This document shows, in pieces, positions 15,880 to 24,952 of a stretch of 64,000 nt of DNA. How positions within the stretch are numbered: position 1 is the stretch's first letter; each line of letters opens with the position of its first letter. Source of the stretch: Pseudomonas sp. RIT-PI-S (lineage in GTDB: Bacteria > Pseudomonadota > Gammaproteobacteria > Pseudomonadales > Pseudomonadaceae); NCBI RefSeq assembly GCF_025642975.1, contig NZ_JANZKJ010000003.1:305507-369506 (forward strand). The letters are read 5' to 3'. The notes under the pieces are model-generated. The model had not been told where the DNA came from and made no database searches. It saw only the letters and a program-made list of their open reading frames with translations. The position numbers were made by a program, and so were the translations under genes.

Positions 15880-17172
15880 TTACAACACCACCCGCAAACA
15901 CTGCCCGGCGTGGTACAGCGAAAACCCCGCTTCGTACAGCCCGGTGCGCAAGCCAGGCACACTGACTGGCCGGCTGCGCGAGAAGGGCATGGGCAGGTCG
16001 GCAACGCAGTCGTCGATCACAAAGTCCGCCATGGCTGCGCCCAGCACGGTGCCAGTGGTGTTACCACGGCCGTTGTAGCCGGTCACTGCTATCAGCCCAG
16101 GGGCTGGCTCGTACAGCCGCATCAAGTGGTCCGGGGTGAAGTCGATGGCGCCGGTCCAGTGGCACTCCCACTCCACCGTGCCGAGCTCAGGGAAGTAATG
16201 CCGCTGGATGCGGTCGGCCCAGCTGCGCACGAACCAGGCGGGCTTGTTGTCCAGCCGGCCCATGCTGCCGAGCAGCAGCCGGCCATCGTCGTCACGGCGA
16301 ATGCTGCTGAGCACGGTGCGGGTATCCCAGGAGCCTCGGGCACGTGGCAGGATCGCCTCAGCCGCCGGGCCACCAAGGGGTACCGAAGCCACCTGCAGGT
16401 AGTAGCCGCGAAAGTAGTCATTCTTGACGCTGTTCCAATCGCCTTCGGTGTAAGCCCCGGTGGCGATCACCACCTTGTCTGCCTCCACGCTGCCATCGGC
16501 GGTGGTTACTCGCCAGGCATCGCCCTCGCGTTGCAAGCCGGTGACGGGGGTGTCCTGATACAGAGCACCGCCTAAGCGTTCGACGGCAGCGGCCAGGCCG
16601 CGGGTATAGGCCATGGGGTTGATGGTGCCGGCGCGATGGTCCAGCAAGGCCAGCGATACCTTATCCGTGCCGCAGTATTCGCGGCAGCGGGCGCCGGTGA
16701 GCAGTTCGATGTTGGCCCCACGCCGGCGCCACTGGTCGTGGCGCGCCTGAAGGTCCGCCTCGCCGTGGGCGTTGTGAGCCATGTGCAACGTGCCTTCATT
16801 GTGCGCCTGGCAGTCGATGCCATGCCGCGCAATGATCTCGAACACCCGCGCCGGCGCTTCGCCGAGTACCCGGTTAAGGCGTTCGCCAACGGCGTTGCCG
16901 AGCGTGGCTTGAACGTCGTCCGGCCTGATCCAGGTACCGGCATTGACCAAGCCTACATTGCGCCCCGAACCGCCGTGGCCCACCCGATGAGCATCGAGCA
17001 ACACCACCTGGTAGCCACGCTCTAGCAGGCGAATTGCCGCGCACAAGCCGGTAATCCCGCCACCAATCACGCATACCTGAGTGCGCAACGACGCGCCCAG
17101 GCGGCTGGCGGGCGGTGCCGGGGGTAATACACGTTCCCACAAACATTCCTGGCGCAATTGGCGGGGCGGCAT
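15880..17172 (-). CDS. amaA: L-pipecolate oxidase AmaA (FAD-dependent)
   Basis: A 430-aa DAO-family flavoprotein with a dinucleotide fold at ~32-60 (VCVIGGGITGLCAAIRL) and the late TGYNGRGNTTGTVLG motif that binds FAD. Family and context knowledge: in P. putida this gene, next to amaB, oxidises L-pipecolate to delta-1-piperideine-6-carboxylate in lysine catabolism, feeding electrons to the respiratory chain. It lies 35 nt downstream of amaB on the same strand, which supports the assignment. By sequence alone it could be another D-amino-acid-dehydrogenase-like enzyme. Confidence 0.82.
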   Translation of the reverse strand: MPPRQLRQECLWERVLPPAPPASRLGASLRTQVCVIGGGITGLCAAIRLLERGYQVVLLDAHRVGHGGSGRNVGLVNAGTWIRPDDVQATLGNAVGERLNRVLGEAPARVFEIIARHGIDCQAHNEGTLHMAHNAHGEADLQARHDQWRRRGANIELLTGARCREYCGTDKVSLALLDHRAGTINPMAYTRGLAAAVERLGGALYQDTPVTGLQREGDAWRVTTADGSVEADKVVIATGAYTEGDWNSVKNDYFRGYYLQVASVPLGGPAAEAILPRARGSWDTRTVLSSIRRDDDGRLLLGSMGRLDNKPAWFVRSWADRIQRHYFPELGTVEWECHWTGAIDFTPDHLMRLYEPAPGLIAVTGYNGRGNTTGTVLGAAMADFVIDDCVADLPMPFSRSRPVSVPGLRTGLYEAGFSLYHAGQCLRVVL

Positions 17173-17207
17173 CGCAAGTTCTCTGCTAGTGGATGGAAAC
17201 CCAGGGG

Positions 17208-18698
17208 TCAGTCGAAGACGATGCCTTGGGCCAACGGCAATTCCCGCGAGTAGTTCACGGTGTTCGTTTGCCGACGCATATACGCACGCCAGGCATCGGA
17301 GCCGGACTCACGGCCGCCACCGGTTTCTTTTTCGCCGCCGAATGCCCCACCGATTTCCGCGCCGCTGGTGCCGATGTTGACGTTAGCGATGCCGCAGTCG
17401 CTGCCCGCCGCACTCTGGAAGCGCTCGGCTTCGCGCAGGTCGGTGGTGAAAATGCAGGAACTGAGCCCCTGCGGCACGTCGTTGTTCATGGCCAGCGCTT
17501 GCTCGAATTCGTCATAGGCCATTACGTAGAGGATGGGCGCAAAGGTTTCATGGCGCACCACGCCCGTTTGCCCTGGCATTTCCACCAAGGCGGGGGAAAC
17601 GTAGTACGCGTTGGGGTATTGGCCCTGAAGCTGGCGCTCGCCGCCATGCACCTGGCCGCCCTCGTCACGCGCCCGGGCCAGAGCATCCTGCATGCCCTGG
17701 AAGGATTGCTGATCGATCAGTGGGCCCACCAGGTTGTTTTCCCGTGGGTCGCCGATGCGCACCTTGGCGTAGGCCGCTTTCACCCGCGCCACCACCTCGT
17801 CCTTGATGGAGCGGTGAACGATCAACCGGCGCAAGGTGGTGCAGCGCTGGCCAGCGGTACCTACGGCAGCGAAGAGAATGCCGCGCACGGCCAGGTCCAG
17901 GTCGGCGCTTGGGGCCAGGATCATCGCGTTGTTGCCGCCCAGTTCAAGCAGGCTGCGGCCGAAGCGCGCGGCTACACGTGGGCCCACTTCGCGGCCCATG
18001 CGGGTGCTGCCGGTTGCGCTCACCAGGGCCACGCGGGGGTCGTCCACCATTGCCTCGCCAGCTTCTCGGTCGCCCAGCAGCAGCTGCGCCAACCCCTCCG
18101 GGGCATCGCCGAAGCGCTTGAGCGCCTCATCCAGCAGCGCTTGGGAAGCGAGCGCGGTGAGCGGGGTTTTTTCAGAGGGCTTCCATACCACAGCGTTGCC
18201 GCATACCAGCGCCAGCGCGGTGTTCCACGCCCACACCGCCACTGGGAAGTTGAAGGCGCTGATCACCCCGACCACGCCCAACGGGTGCCAGGTTTCGCGC
18301 ATATGGTGCCCCGGGCGCTCGGAGGCGATGGTCAGGCCATACAACTGGCGCGACAAGCCCACGGCGAAATCGCAGATGTCGATCATCTCCTGCACCTCGC
18401 CCAAGCCTTCCTGGGTGATCTTGCCGGCTTCCACCGACACCAGTTCGCCCAACGCAGCCTTGTGCTCGCGCAGCACTTCGGCAAACAGGCGGACCAGCTC
18501 GCCCCGACGTGGCGCTGGCACGTTGCGCCAGGCCAGGAATGCTTCCTGGGCGGCACCGATGCGTGCCTGCACGTCGGCCTTGCTTTGCAGCGTTACCGCG
18601 CCGATCTGGCTGCCGTCGATGGGGGTATGCACCGGGTGAGTACCGTCGCGATACGCCGCGGCGGGCACGCCCAAGCGTTCTAGCAGGCCGTCGATCAT
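17208..18698 (-). CDS. amaB: L-2-aminoadipate semialdehyde (piperideine-6-carboxylate) dehydrogenase AmaB
   Basis: A 496-aa ALDH7-type aldehyde dehydrogenase: NAD-binding AFNFPVAVWAWN, catalytic Glu in LELGGNNA and catalytic Cys in TAGQRCTTLRR, and the family-specific C-terminal SGSDAWRAYMRRQTNT. It oxidises aminoadipate semialdehyde to L-2-aminoadipate, the step after AmaA. The start at 18698 is chosen for GGAG 8 nt upstream and the family length. Operon amaB-amaA; the divergent hglS handles a later step of the same pathway. Confidence 0.88.
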   Translation of the reverse strand: MIDGLLERLGVPAAAYRDGTHPVHTPIDGSQIGAVTLQSKADVQARIGAAQEAFLAWRNVPAPRRGELVRLFAEVLREHKAALGELVSVEAGKITQEGLGEVQEMIDICDFAVGLSRQLYGLTIASERPGHHMRETWHPLGVVGVISAFNFPVAVWAWNTALALVCGNAVVWKPSEKTPLTALASQALLDEALKRFGDAPEGLAQLLLGDREAGEAMVDDPRVALVSATGSTRMGREVGPRVAARFGRSLLELGGNNAMILAPSADLDLAVRGILFAAVGTAGQRCTTLRRLIVHRSIKDEVVARVKAAYAKVRIGDPRENNLVGPLIDQQSFQGMQDALARARDEGGQVHGGERQLQGQYPNAYYVSPALVEMPGQTGVVRHETFAPILYVMAYDEFEQALAMNNDVPQGLSSCIFTTDLREAERFQSAAGSDCGIANVNIGTSGAEIGGAFGGEKETGGGRESGSDAWRAYMRRQTNTVNYSRELPLAQGIVFD

Positions 18699-18942
18699 GT
18701 GATTTCTCCGAAAAAATAAGCAGCGATAGCTCGATATTCGCCGCGCGCGGCGCTCCACCTCAAGCGATCATTTGGCAGCACATCATTCCGCTTGGGAATG
18801 ATCGGTAGTAACCCGGCTTTGTTTAAGGGCCCGTGTTCGCCTTCGGGAAAATAAGGAATGAAGCGAGGACTTTTTTTCGCTTGCCTGGGCTACCAGCCCC
18901 CCGGTTATATAAGCCTGCCCAACCTAGCCACGGAGCCCTGCC

Positions 18943-20334
18943 ATGCCTACTACCGGATTCGCCAACCCGGACGACATCCGCGCACGCTTCTCCCAAGCGA
19001 TGTCTGCCATGTACCAGGCGGAGGTTCCGCTCTACGGCGACCTGCTGGAGCTGGTCGCCGAGGTGAATCGCGAAACCCTCGCGGCGCAGCCGGCGTTGGC
19101 CGAGGCCTTGCGATCCGGTGGCGAACTGGAGCGCCTCGACGAAGAACGACACGGGGCGATCCGCGTGGGCAGCGCCGAAGAGCTAGCCACCCTCGCCCGC
19201 CTGTTCGCGGTCATGGGCATGCAACCGGTCGGTTATTACGACCTGGCATCAGCGGGGGTTCCAGTGCATTCCACGGCCTTCCGCGCGGTGCATGAAGACA
19301 GCCTGCGCATCAGCCCTTTCCGCGTATTCACCTCCCTATTGCGGCTCGAACTGATCGATGACCTCGAGCTGCGTGCCCTCGCCGCCGACCTGCTGGCCAA
19401 GCGGCAGATCTTCACGGCCCGGGCCTTGGCGCTGATTGAGCGACACGAAACCCAGGGCGGCCTGACCGACAGCGAGGCGCAAGCCTTCGTGACCGAGGCG
19501 CTGGAAACCTTCCGCTGGCACCGACAGGCCACGGTCAGCGGCGATCAGTATCGGCAATTACATGGGCAACACCGGCTGATCGCCGACGTGGTGGCGTTCA
19601 AGGGCCCGCACATCAATCACCTGACGCCCCGTACCCTGGACATCGACCGAGTGCAGCAACTGATGCCCACCCGCGGCATCGAGCCCAAGGCAGTGATCGA
19701 AGGCCCACCGGCGCGGCGTCAGCCCATCCTGCTGCGCCAGACCAGCTTCAAAGCGTTGGAAGAACAGGTGGCGTTTAACGACCCACAGGGGCTGAGCACC
19801 GGTTCCCACACCGCCCGCTTCGGCGAGATCGAGCAGCGCGGCGCCGCCCTGACCCCGGCCGGGCGGGCGCTCTACGATCAATTACTGGCCAAGGCGCAGG
19901 CCGACCTTGCCGGTGTACCCGCCGAGCGTGACCCGCACAGGTACAGCGCGCTATTACAAGCAGCCTTTGCAAGCTTCCCGGACGACGTCGAGCAACTGCG
20001 CGCTCAGGGCTTGGCCTGGTTCCGCTATGCCCCAACGGCGCAGGGCCTGGCGCGCGCTGGCCGGGGGCGCGAGGACTTGGAGAGCTTGTTGGCGCAAGGG
20101 GACCTGCGTTGTGAACCGGTGGTGTATGAGGACTTTCTGCCGGTCAGTGCTGCTGGAATCTTTCAATCCAACCTGGGAAGCGAAGCGCGCGGCGACTACG
20201 GCAGCCACGCCAACCGCGCCCAGTTCGAACAGGCCCTGGGGCGGCCGGTAGTGGATGAAATGGAGCTGTATGCCCTGACTCAGTTGCGCTCGCTGCAAGC
20301 GTGCGAGGCGCAACTGGGAGTCCGGTTGCTGTAA
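18943..20334 (+). CDS. hglS: 2-oxoadipate dioxygenase/decarboxylase HglS (DUF1338)
   Basis: A 463-aa DUF1338 protein. HglS converts 2-oxoadipate to D-2-hydroxyglutarate with Fe(II) and O2, the last ring of the D-lysine/aminoadipate route in P. putida. His70, Arg74 and His226 fall at the positions I remember for the metal and substrate ligands, and FGEIEQR near 293-299 supplies the Glu ligand. The ATG at 18943 has GGAG upstream. It is divergent from amaB with a 244-nt shared promoter region, consistent with co-regulation by lysine intermediates. Confidence 0.9.
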   Translation: MPTTGFANPDDIRARFSQAMSAMYQAEVPLYGDLLELVAEVNRETLAAQPALAEALRSGGELERLDEERHGAIRVGSAEELATLARLFAVMGMQPVGYYDLASAGVPVHSTAFRAVHEDSLRISPFRVFTSLLRLELIDDLELRALAADLLAKRQIFTARALALIERHETQGGLTDSEAQAFVTEALETFRWHRQATVSGDQYRQLHGQHRLIADVVAFKGPHINHLTPRTLDIDRVQQLMPTRGIEPKAVIEGPPARRQPILLRQTSFKALEEQVAFNDPQGLSTGSHTARFGEIEQRGAALTPAGRALYDQLLAKAQADLAGVPAERDPHRYSALLQAAFASFPDDVEQLRAQGLAWFRYAPTAQGLARAGRGREDLESLLAQGDLRCEPVVYEDFLPVSAAGIFQSNLGSEARGDYGSHANRAQFEQALGRPVVDEMELYALTQLRSLQACEAQLGVRLL

Positions 20335-20371
20335 GGGCCGGGCTTTATGGGTTCGCGGCCTTTACTCACCT

Positions 20372-22348
20372 CTACCCGCGCACGCGGAAGCGGTCCACTT
20401 CGCTGGTGAGTTCCGCGGCGAGGTTTTCCAGGTCGCGGGCGGTGATCGCCAGGTTGGAGACCACTTCGCGCTGATCGCTGTTGGCGTGCGCAATGCTTTG
20501 CAGGTTGCTGCTCAGCAAGGTAGCGGTTTCGCTCTGCTCTTGGGTAGCGGCGGCAATAGCAGCGAATTGCTGGCCCGCCATACGGCTTTGCTCGTCGATG
20601 TGCGACAGTGCATCGGCCACCTTGGCATTGCGCGACAGCCCTTCCTGCATCAGCTGTTTACCTTGCTCCATGGTCTGGACGGCCTGCCCGGTCTGCTGCT
20701 GGATGCTGGCGATCATTGTGGAAATTTCGTCCGTGGCCTGGCGGGTGCGCGACGCCAGGCTGCGCACTTCGTCGGCGACCACGGCAAAGCCCCGGCCTTG
20801 CTCGCCCGCCCGCGCCGCTTCGATGGCAGCGTTGAGTGCCAGCAGGTTGGTTTGTTCGGCAATGGACGTAATCACGCCGACAATCCCGCCGATCTCTTGA
20901 GAACGTTGCCCCAGGGTATCGATCACCTTGGCGGTGTCGTTCAAGGCGCCCGCGATTTGCCCCAGCGAAGACGATGCCTGGTCCATCGAGGTCCGCCCAG
21001 TGCGAGTGTGTTCGGCATTCTGCTGGGCGACCCGCTCGGTTTCGCTCATGTTGTCGGCGATGTTCAGCGAGGTGGCGCTGAACTCTTCCACGGCGCCGGC
21101 CATGCTGGTGATTTCGCCGCTTTGCTGCTCCATGCCCTCGTAGGCCCCAGCCGATAGCCCAGACAACGCCTGAGCACGGCTGCTTACCTGCTCAGCGGCA
21201 GTGCGGATGTGTCTAACCATGGTGGCCAGGGCTTCACCCATATGGTTGAAGCTGCGTGCCAGCTGGGCAATCTCATCGTTGCCAGCAACCGTCAGGCGGG
21301 CTTCCAGATCACCCGCGCCCAGCGCTTCGGCTTGGCGTACCAGGTCACCCAGCGGCTTGAGCCGGCGGCGCAGCAAGAGGATGGCAGCGGCGACTGCCAG
21401 CAAGGTGGCCAGCAGGCTGCCTAGCACCAGCCGGGTGCCGACGCTCCAAGTGACGGCGCGCAGTTCTTGCAGCGGCATGCTGGCGATCACGCTCCAGGGA
21501 CCCTGGGCGAAGGGAACGGCCACTGAGTAATACTCGGCGTCGCCATCGCTCCAGAAACGCCCTTTGCGTGGCTCGCCCTGGGCTGCCTTTGCGGCGGCCT
21601 CCAGGTTCTTCACGCCAGCGGGCGGCACCAGCCATTGACCTTGGGCATCCAGCAGCGCGAGCGAGCCGCTCTTGCCAATGCGGAACTGAGCGAGGTTAGA
21701 GAACTGGGCCTTTTGTGCGTCGGTGTAATCGAAACCGACGAACAGCACGGCGATCACCTTGCCGGCGGCATCGCGCACGGGGGTGTATTGGGTCATGTAG
21801 GAACGGCCGAACAGCGCAGCAGCGCCCACGTAGTTCTGCCCGGCCAGCAGGCGCTGGTATGCCGGGTGGGCATGATCGAGCTGGGTGCCGATGGCCCGGG
21901 TACCGTCCTGCTTGGTGAGCGAAGTGCTGATGCGCACGAAGTCCTCGCCGCTGCGCACGAATACCGTGGCCACACCGGCGGTCATCTTGCGAAAGTCGTC
22001 CACTTCCCGGAAATCGTTATTGAGCACGGCATCGCCCAGCCACAGGCCAGGCGTGGAAGCCCCGGCCACGCTCACCGGCTGCTCTGGGTGAAGGCTCAGG
22101 CCGGCGGCGAAGCGGGACTCGAACAGCCCACTCAGGCGCTGGGTGCTTTCGCGCAGGGTGTTATGGAAGGTGTCGAGCTGGTCGGACAGCAGGCGCGCTT
22201 CGCTGGCCATGTGCTCCTCGCGGGTGGCGAGGTTGGCCTGGTCCAGCGAGCGCAGGGCGAACGCAGTACTGGCGCTGATCAGCACGATCAGAACGAAGGC
22301 CAGGGCAGTGCCGAGCTGCCTGGCGATTAAAGCACGGGGTTGAGTCAT
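20372..22348 (-). CDS. Methyl-accepting chemotaxis protein with Cache-type sensor
   Basis: A 658-aa receptor. N-terminal transmembrane helix (~10-32), a ~280-residue periplasmic region with the Cache_3-Cache_2 fusion pattern ([44 protein letters not shown]), second helix near 320-340, HAMP domain, then the signalling domain with the invariant hairpin tip [20 protein letters not shown]. The start at 22348 is chosen for AGGAG 5 nt upstream, giving [13 protein letters not shown]. The ligand is unpredictable; related Cache receptors bind organic acids or amino acids. It probably signals through CheA/CheW at the cell pole. Confidence 0.9.
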   Translation of the reverse strand: MTQPRALIARQLGTALAFVLIVLISASTAFALRSLDQANLATREEHMASEARLLSDQLDTFHNTLRESTQRLSGLFESRFAAGLSLHPEQPVSVAGASTPGLWLGDAVLNNDFREVDDFRKMTAGVATVFVRSGEDFVRISTSLTKQDGTRAIGTQLDHAHPAYQRLLAGQNYVGAAALFGRSYMTQYTPVRDAAGKVIAVLFVGFDYTDAQKAQFSNLAQFRIGKSGSLALLDAQGQWLVPPAGVKNLEAAAKAAQGEPRKGRFWSDGDAEYYSVAVPFAQGPWSVIASMPLQELRAVTWSVGTRLVLGSLLATLLAVAAAILLLRRRLKPLGDLVRQAEALGAGDLEARLTVAGNDEIAQLARSFNHMGEALATMVRHIRTAAEQVSSRAQALSGLSAGAYEGMEQQSGEITSMAGAVEEFSATSLNIADNMSETERVAQQNAEHTRTGRTSMDQASSSLGQIAGALNDTAKVIDTLGQRSQEIGGIVGVITSIAEQTNLLALNAAIEAARAGEQGRGFAVVADEVRSLASRTRQATDEISTMIASIQQQTGQAVQTMEQGKQLMQEGLSRNAKVADALSHIDEQSRMAGQQFAAIAAATQEQSETATLLSSNLQSIAHANSDQREVVSNLAITARDLENLAAELTSEVDRFRVRG

Positions 22349-22503
22349 TCTCGCTCCTGTTGGAAGTGCCGGATGGCCCGGTCTTGAGGCTTCCAAGGGT
22401 GTATTCGGATAGTGTTGGATCCTGCCCGCCGGATCTCTGAAAGGAGTTCGGCGGCGCCTTCGCTTACTTGAGCGTCAGGCGCGGTTTTTCGATCACTTTG
22501 CGG

Positions 22504-23424
22504 TCAGCGCAGCACGGTAACGTCCGGCAAGGGTGTGTTCGCCGCTTCCATGCGAAGGAAATCGCTCAGCCTGTGGATGCGTTCGTTGCCCGGGCGCGTA
22601 CCTGGCCAAACAAGGTAATAACCCTCGCCGCTGGCCACGGCGGTGGGCCAGGGCAGGCTCAAGCGGGCAGCGGCAACGTCCTCGGCGACCATCAGCAGGT
22701 CGCCGATAGACACGCCATAACCGCGAGCGGCGGCAATCATACCCAATTCGAGCGTGTCGAATACCTGGCCGCCGCGAATCGATACTTTTGTCTCCAGCCC
22801 CATGCGCCGTAGCCAGGCGCGCCAGTCGCGTCTATCCGGGGTTGGGTGGAGCAGTTCCGCCTGAGCCAGCCGAGCGGCGGTCCAAGGGGCCTGGCCGGCC
22901 AGCTCGGGCCCGCCCACGGGAATCAACAGCTCGTCGAACAGCCAGGTCGCTTCCCAGTCGGCCGGGAAGTTACCGTTGCCGATCAGCACCGCGCAGTCAA
23001 ACGGCTCGAGGTTGAAATCCACTGAATCCACATCCATCCAGGCGCTGGTCAACTGCACCTCGTTGCCGCTCTGCAGGTGACGAAAGCGGCTCAGCCGCGC
23101 CAGCAGCCAGCGCATGGTCAAGGTGGAGGGGGCCTTCATGCGCAGAATGCCGTCTTCGCCCAACAAGGTGGCGCAGGCGCGCTCCAGGGACGAAAACCCT
23201 TCCCTTACCCCCGGCAACAGCAGCCGGCCGGATTCGCTCAATTGCAGGCTGCGGCCGGAGCGCAAGAACAACCGGCAGGCGAAATGCTCCTCCAGCGTGC
23301 GCACATGCCGGCTTACGGCACTTTGAGTGATCGACAGCTCCTCCGCGGCACGGGTGAACGAGCAGTGCCGCGCGGCCGCTTCGAAGGCGCGCAGGGCATA
23401 GAGCGGCGGCAAGCGGCGGTTCAT
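22504..23424 (-). CDS. LysR-family regulator, GcvA-like
   Basis: A 306-aa LysR-type regulator opening PPLYALRAFEAAARHCSFTR, the signature of the GcvA/AmpR group, with the HTH (ELSITQSAVSRHVRTLEEHF) at 28-50 and a LysR substrate domain after it. It lies upstream of the chemoreceptor on the same strand and divergent from the MATE gene, either of which could be a target. In P. putida a LysR gene sits in this neighbourhood of lysine genes, but regulation of lysine catabolism is not shown here. Confidence 0.85.
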   Translation of the reverse strand: MNRRLPPLYALRAFEAAARHCSFTRAAEELSITQSAVSRHVRTLEEHFACRLFLRSGRSLQLSESGRLLLPGVREGFSSLERACATLLGEDGILRMKAPSTLTMRWLLARLSRFRHLQSGNEVQLTSAWMDVDSVDFNLEPFDCAVLIGNGNFPADWEATWLFDELLIPVGGPELAGQAPWTAARLAQAELLHPTPDRRDWRAWLRRMGLETKVSIRGGQVFDTLELGMIAAARGYGVSIGDLLMVAEDVAAARLSLPWPTAVASGEGYYLVWPGTRPGNERIHRLSDFLRMEAANTPLPDVTVLR

Positions 23425-23553
23425 GGCGGTTCCTTTCTGAGGTTAAGCATCCATGCATGAGTCAAACTCATGCCAGCGATCGCTATTATCCTTTTGTCGC
23501 TGCGCCGGGCAAGGCGCAGAATCACCCTTTCGGTCAACTTTTCTGCCCTGCCC

Positions 23554-24948
23554 ATGCCACTGACTGCACGCTCTGAACTCAATGCTCTGCTGCGCCTTGC
23601 CGGGCCGCTGATCGCCTCGCAGTTGGCGCATATGCTGATGATCCTTACGGACACAGTAATGATGGCGCGCATCGGCCCCCAGGCGTTAGCCGGCGGCAGC
23701 CTGGGGGCCGCCAGTTATTCATTCGTGTCGATCTTCTGCATCGGTGTGATAGCGGCCGTCGGCACCTTGGTGTCGATCCGCCACGGCGCCACAGACCCAG
23801 CAGGGGTTACCCGGCTGACCCAGGCCGGGCTCTGGCTCGGTTGGTGCCTGGCGCTGGTTGGGGGGCTGCTGCTGTGGAACCTGCCGCCGGTGCTGCTGCA
23901 CCTGGGGCAAACGCCGGAAAACGTCGCGGCGGCCAGCGAGTTCCTCAAGGTACTGGCCTTCGCCCTCCCCGGCTCGCTCAGTTTCATGGCGCTGCGCGGC
24001 TTCACCAGCGCAGTAGGCAAGGCGGCGCCGGTAATGGTTATCAGCGTGTGCGCCACGCTGCTCAACCTGGTACTCAACCTGGCTGTGCTGGATGGTTGGT
24101 TCGGCCTGCCGCCGATGGGGCTGGCGGGTATCGGTATGGTGACCGCGACGGTTTCCACCACCATGGGCCTGGCCCTGGGCTATTACGTCAGCCACCAGCG
24201 CAGTTATGCGGCTTATCCATTCCTGAAAGGGCTGTCGCGGCCGTCTACCGCCGCGCTCAAAGAGCTGTGGCGGCTAGGGTTGCCCATTGGTGGCACCTAC
24301 GCGGTAGAAGTCGGGCTCTTCGCCTTTGCCGCCCTGTGCATGGGCAATATGGGGCAGACCCAATTGGGCGCGCATCAAATCGCCCTGCAAATCGTTTCCG
24401 TGGCCTTCATGGTCCCAGCGGGGCTGTCCTACGCAGTAACGCTGCGCATTGGCCGCCACTACGGCGCAGGCCAGCCGGGTCACGTTCATTACGCCGGGCG
24501 CCTGGGTATCGGTTTCGGCGCGGCCGTCATGCTCAGCTTCTCGCTGGTGCTGTGGTTCATGCCTGGGCAGTTGGTGGGATTGTTCATCGACGCCCAAGAC
24601 CCGGCCTTCGCCGAGATCTTCAAGCTGGCCTTGCAACTGCTGGCGGTGGCCGCTTGGTTTGAATTGTTCGATGGTGTGCAAACCATCGCCATGGGCGCGA
24701 TCCGCGGCCTGAAGGATGCCCGCCTGACTTTCCTGGTAGGCCTGGCTTGCTATTGGCTGGTAGGCGCCCCAGCCGCTTGGCTGCTCGCGTTCCATGCGGG
24801 CTTTGGCGCGGTCGGTGTGTGGTGGGGGCTGGCGCTAGGCCTGGCCTGCGCCGCCATCAGCCTGACCCTGGCGTTCGAAGTGAAAATGAAACGGCTGCGC
24901 CCGCTGCTCGCGGACGGGCAAGCTGTCGCCGCCCAAACAGCCCAGTGA
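23554..24948 (+). CDS. MATE-family multidrug/Na+ antiporter (NorM-like)
   Basis: A 464-aa inner-membrane protein with 12 predicted hydrophobic segments in two homologous halves, opening with the MATE-typical LLRLAGPLIASQLAHMLMIL and containing PMGLAGIGMVTA in the N-half. Such pumps export cationic drugs and metabolites using Na+ or H+. The start at 23554 (MPLTARSEL) agrees with NorM N-termini; an in-frame ATG at 23470 would add 28 atypical Arg-rich residues. It converges with the GGDEF-EAL gene, 4 nt between stops. Confidence 0.85.
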   Translation: MPLTARSELNALLRLAGPLIASQLAHMLMILTDTVMMARIGPQALAGGSLGAASYSFVSIFCIGVIAAVGTLVSIRHGATDPAGVTRLTQAGLWLGWCLALVGGLLLWNLPPVLLHLGQTPENVAAASEFLKVLAFALPGSLSFMALRGFTSAVGKAAPVMVISVCATLLNLVLNLAVLDGWFGLPPMGLAGIGMVTATVSTTMGLALGYYVSHQRSYAAYPFLKGLSRPSTAALKELWRLGLPIGGTYAVEVGLFAFAALCMGNMGQTQLGAHQIALQIVSVAFMVPAGLSYAVTLRIGRHYGAGQPGHVHYAGRLGIGFGAAVMLSFSLVLWFMPGQLVGLFIDAQDPAFAEIFKLALQLLAVAAWFELFDGVQTIAMGAIRGLKDARLTFLVGLACYWLVGAPAAWLLAFHAGFGAVGVWWGLALGLACAAISLTLAFEVKMKRLRPLLADGQAVAAQTAQ

Positions 24949-24952
24949 CGGC

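Noticed and set aside
17193..18683. 496-codon plus-strand open frame antisense to amaB
   Set aside because: Lies opposite a clear aldehyde dehydrogenase with family motifs; composition (Gly/Ala/His-rich) is a high-GC shadow.
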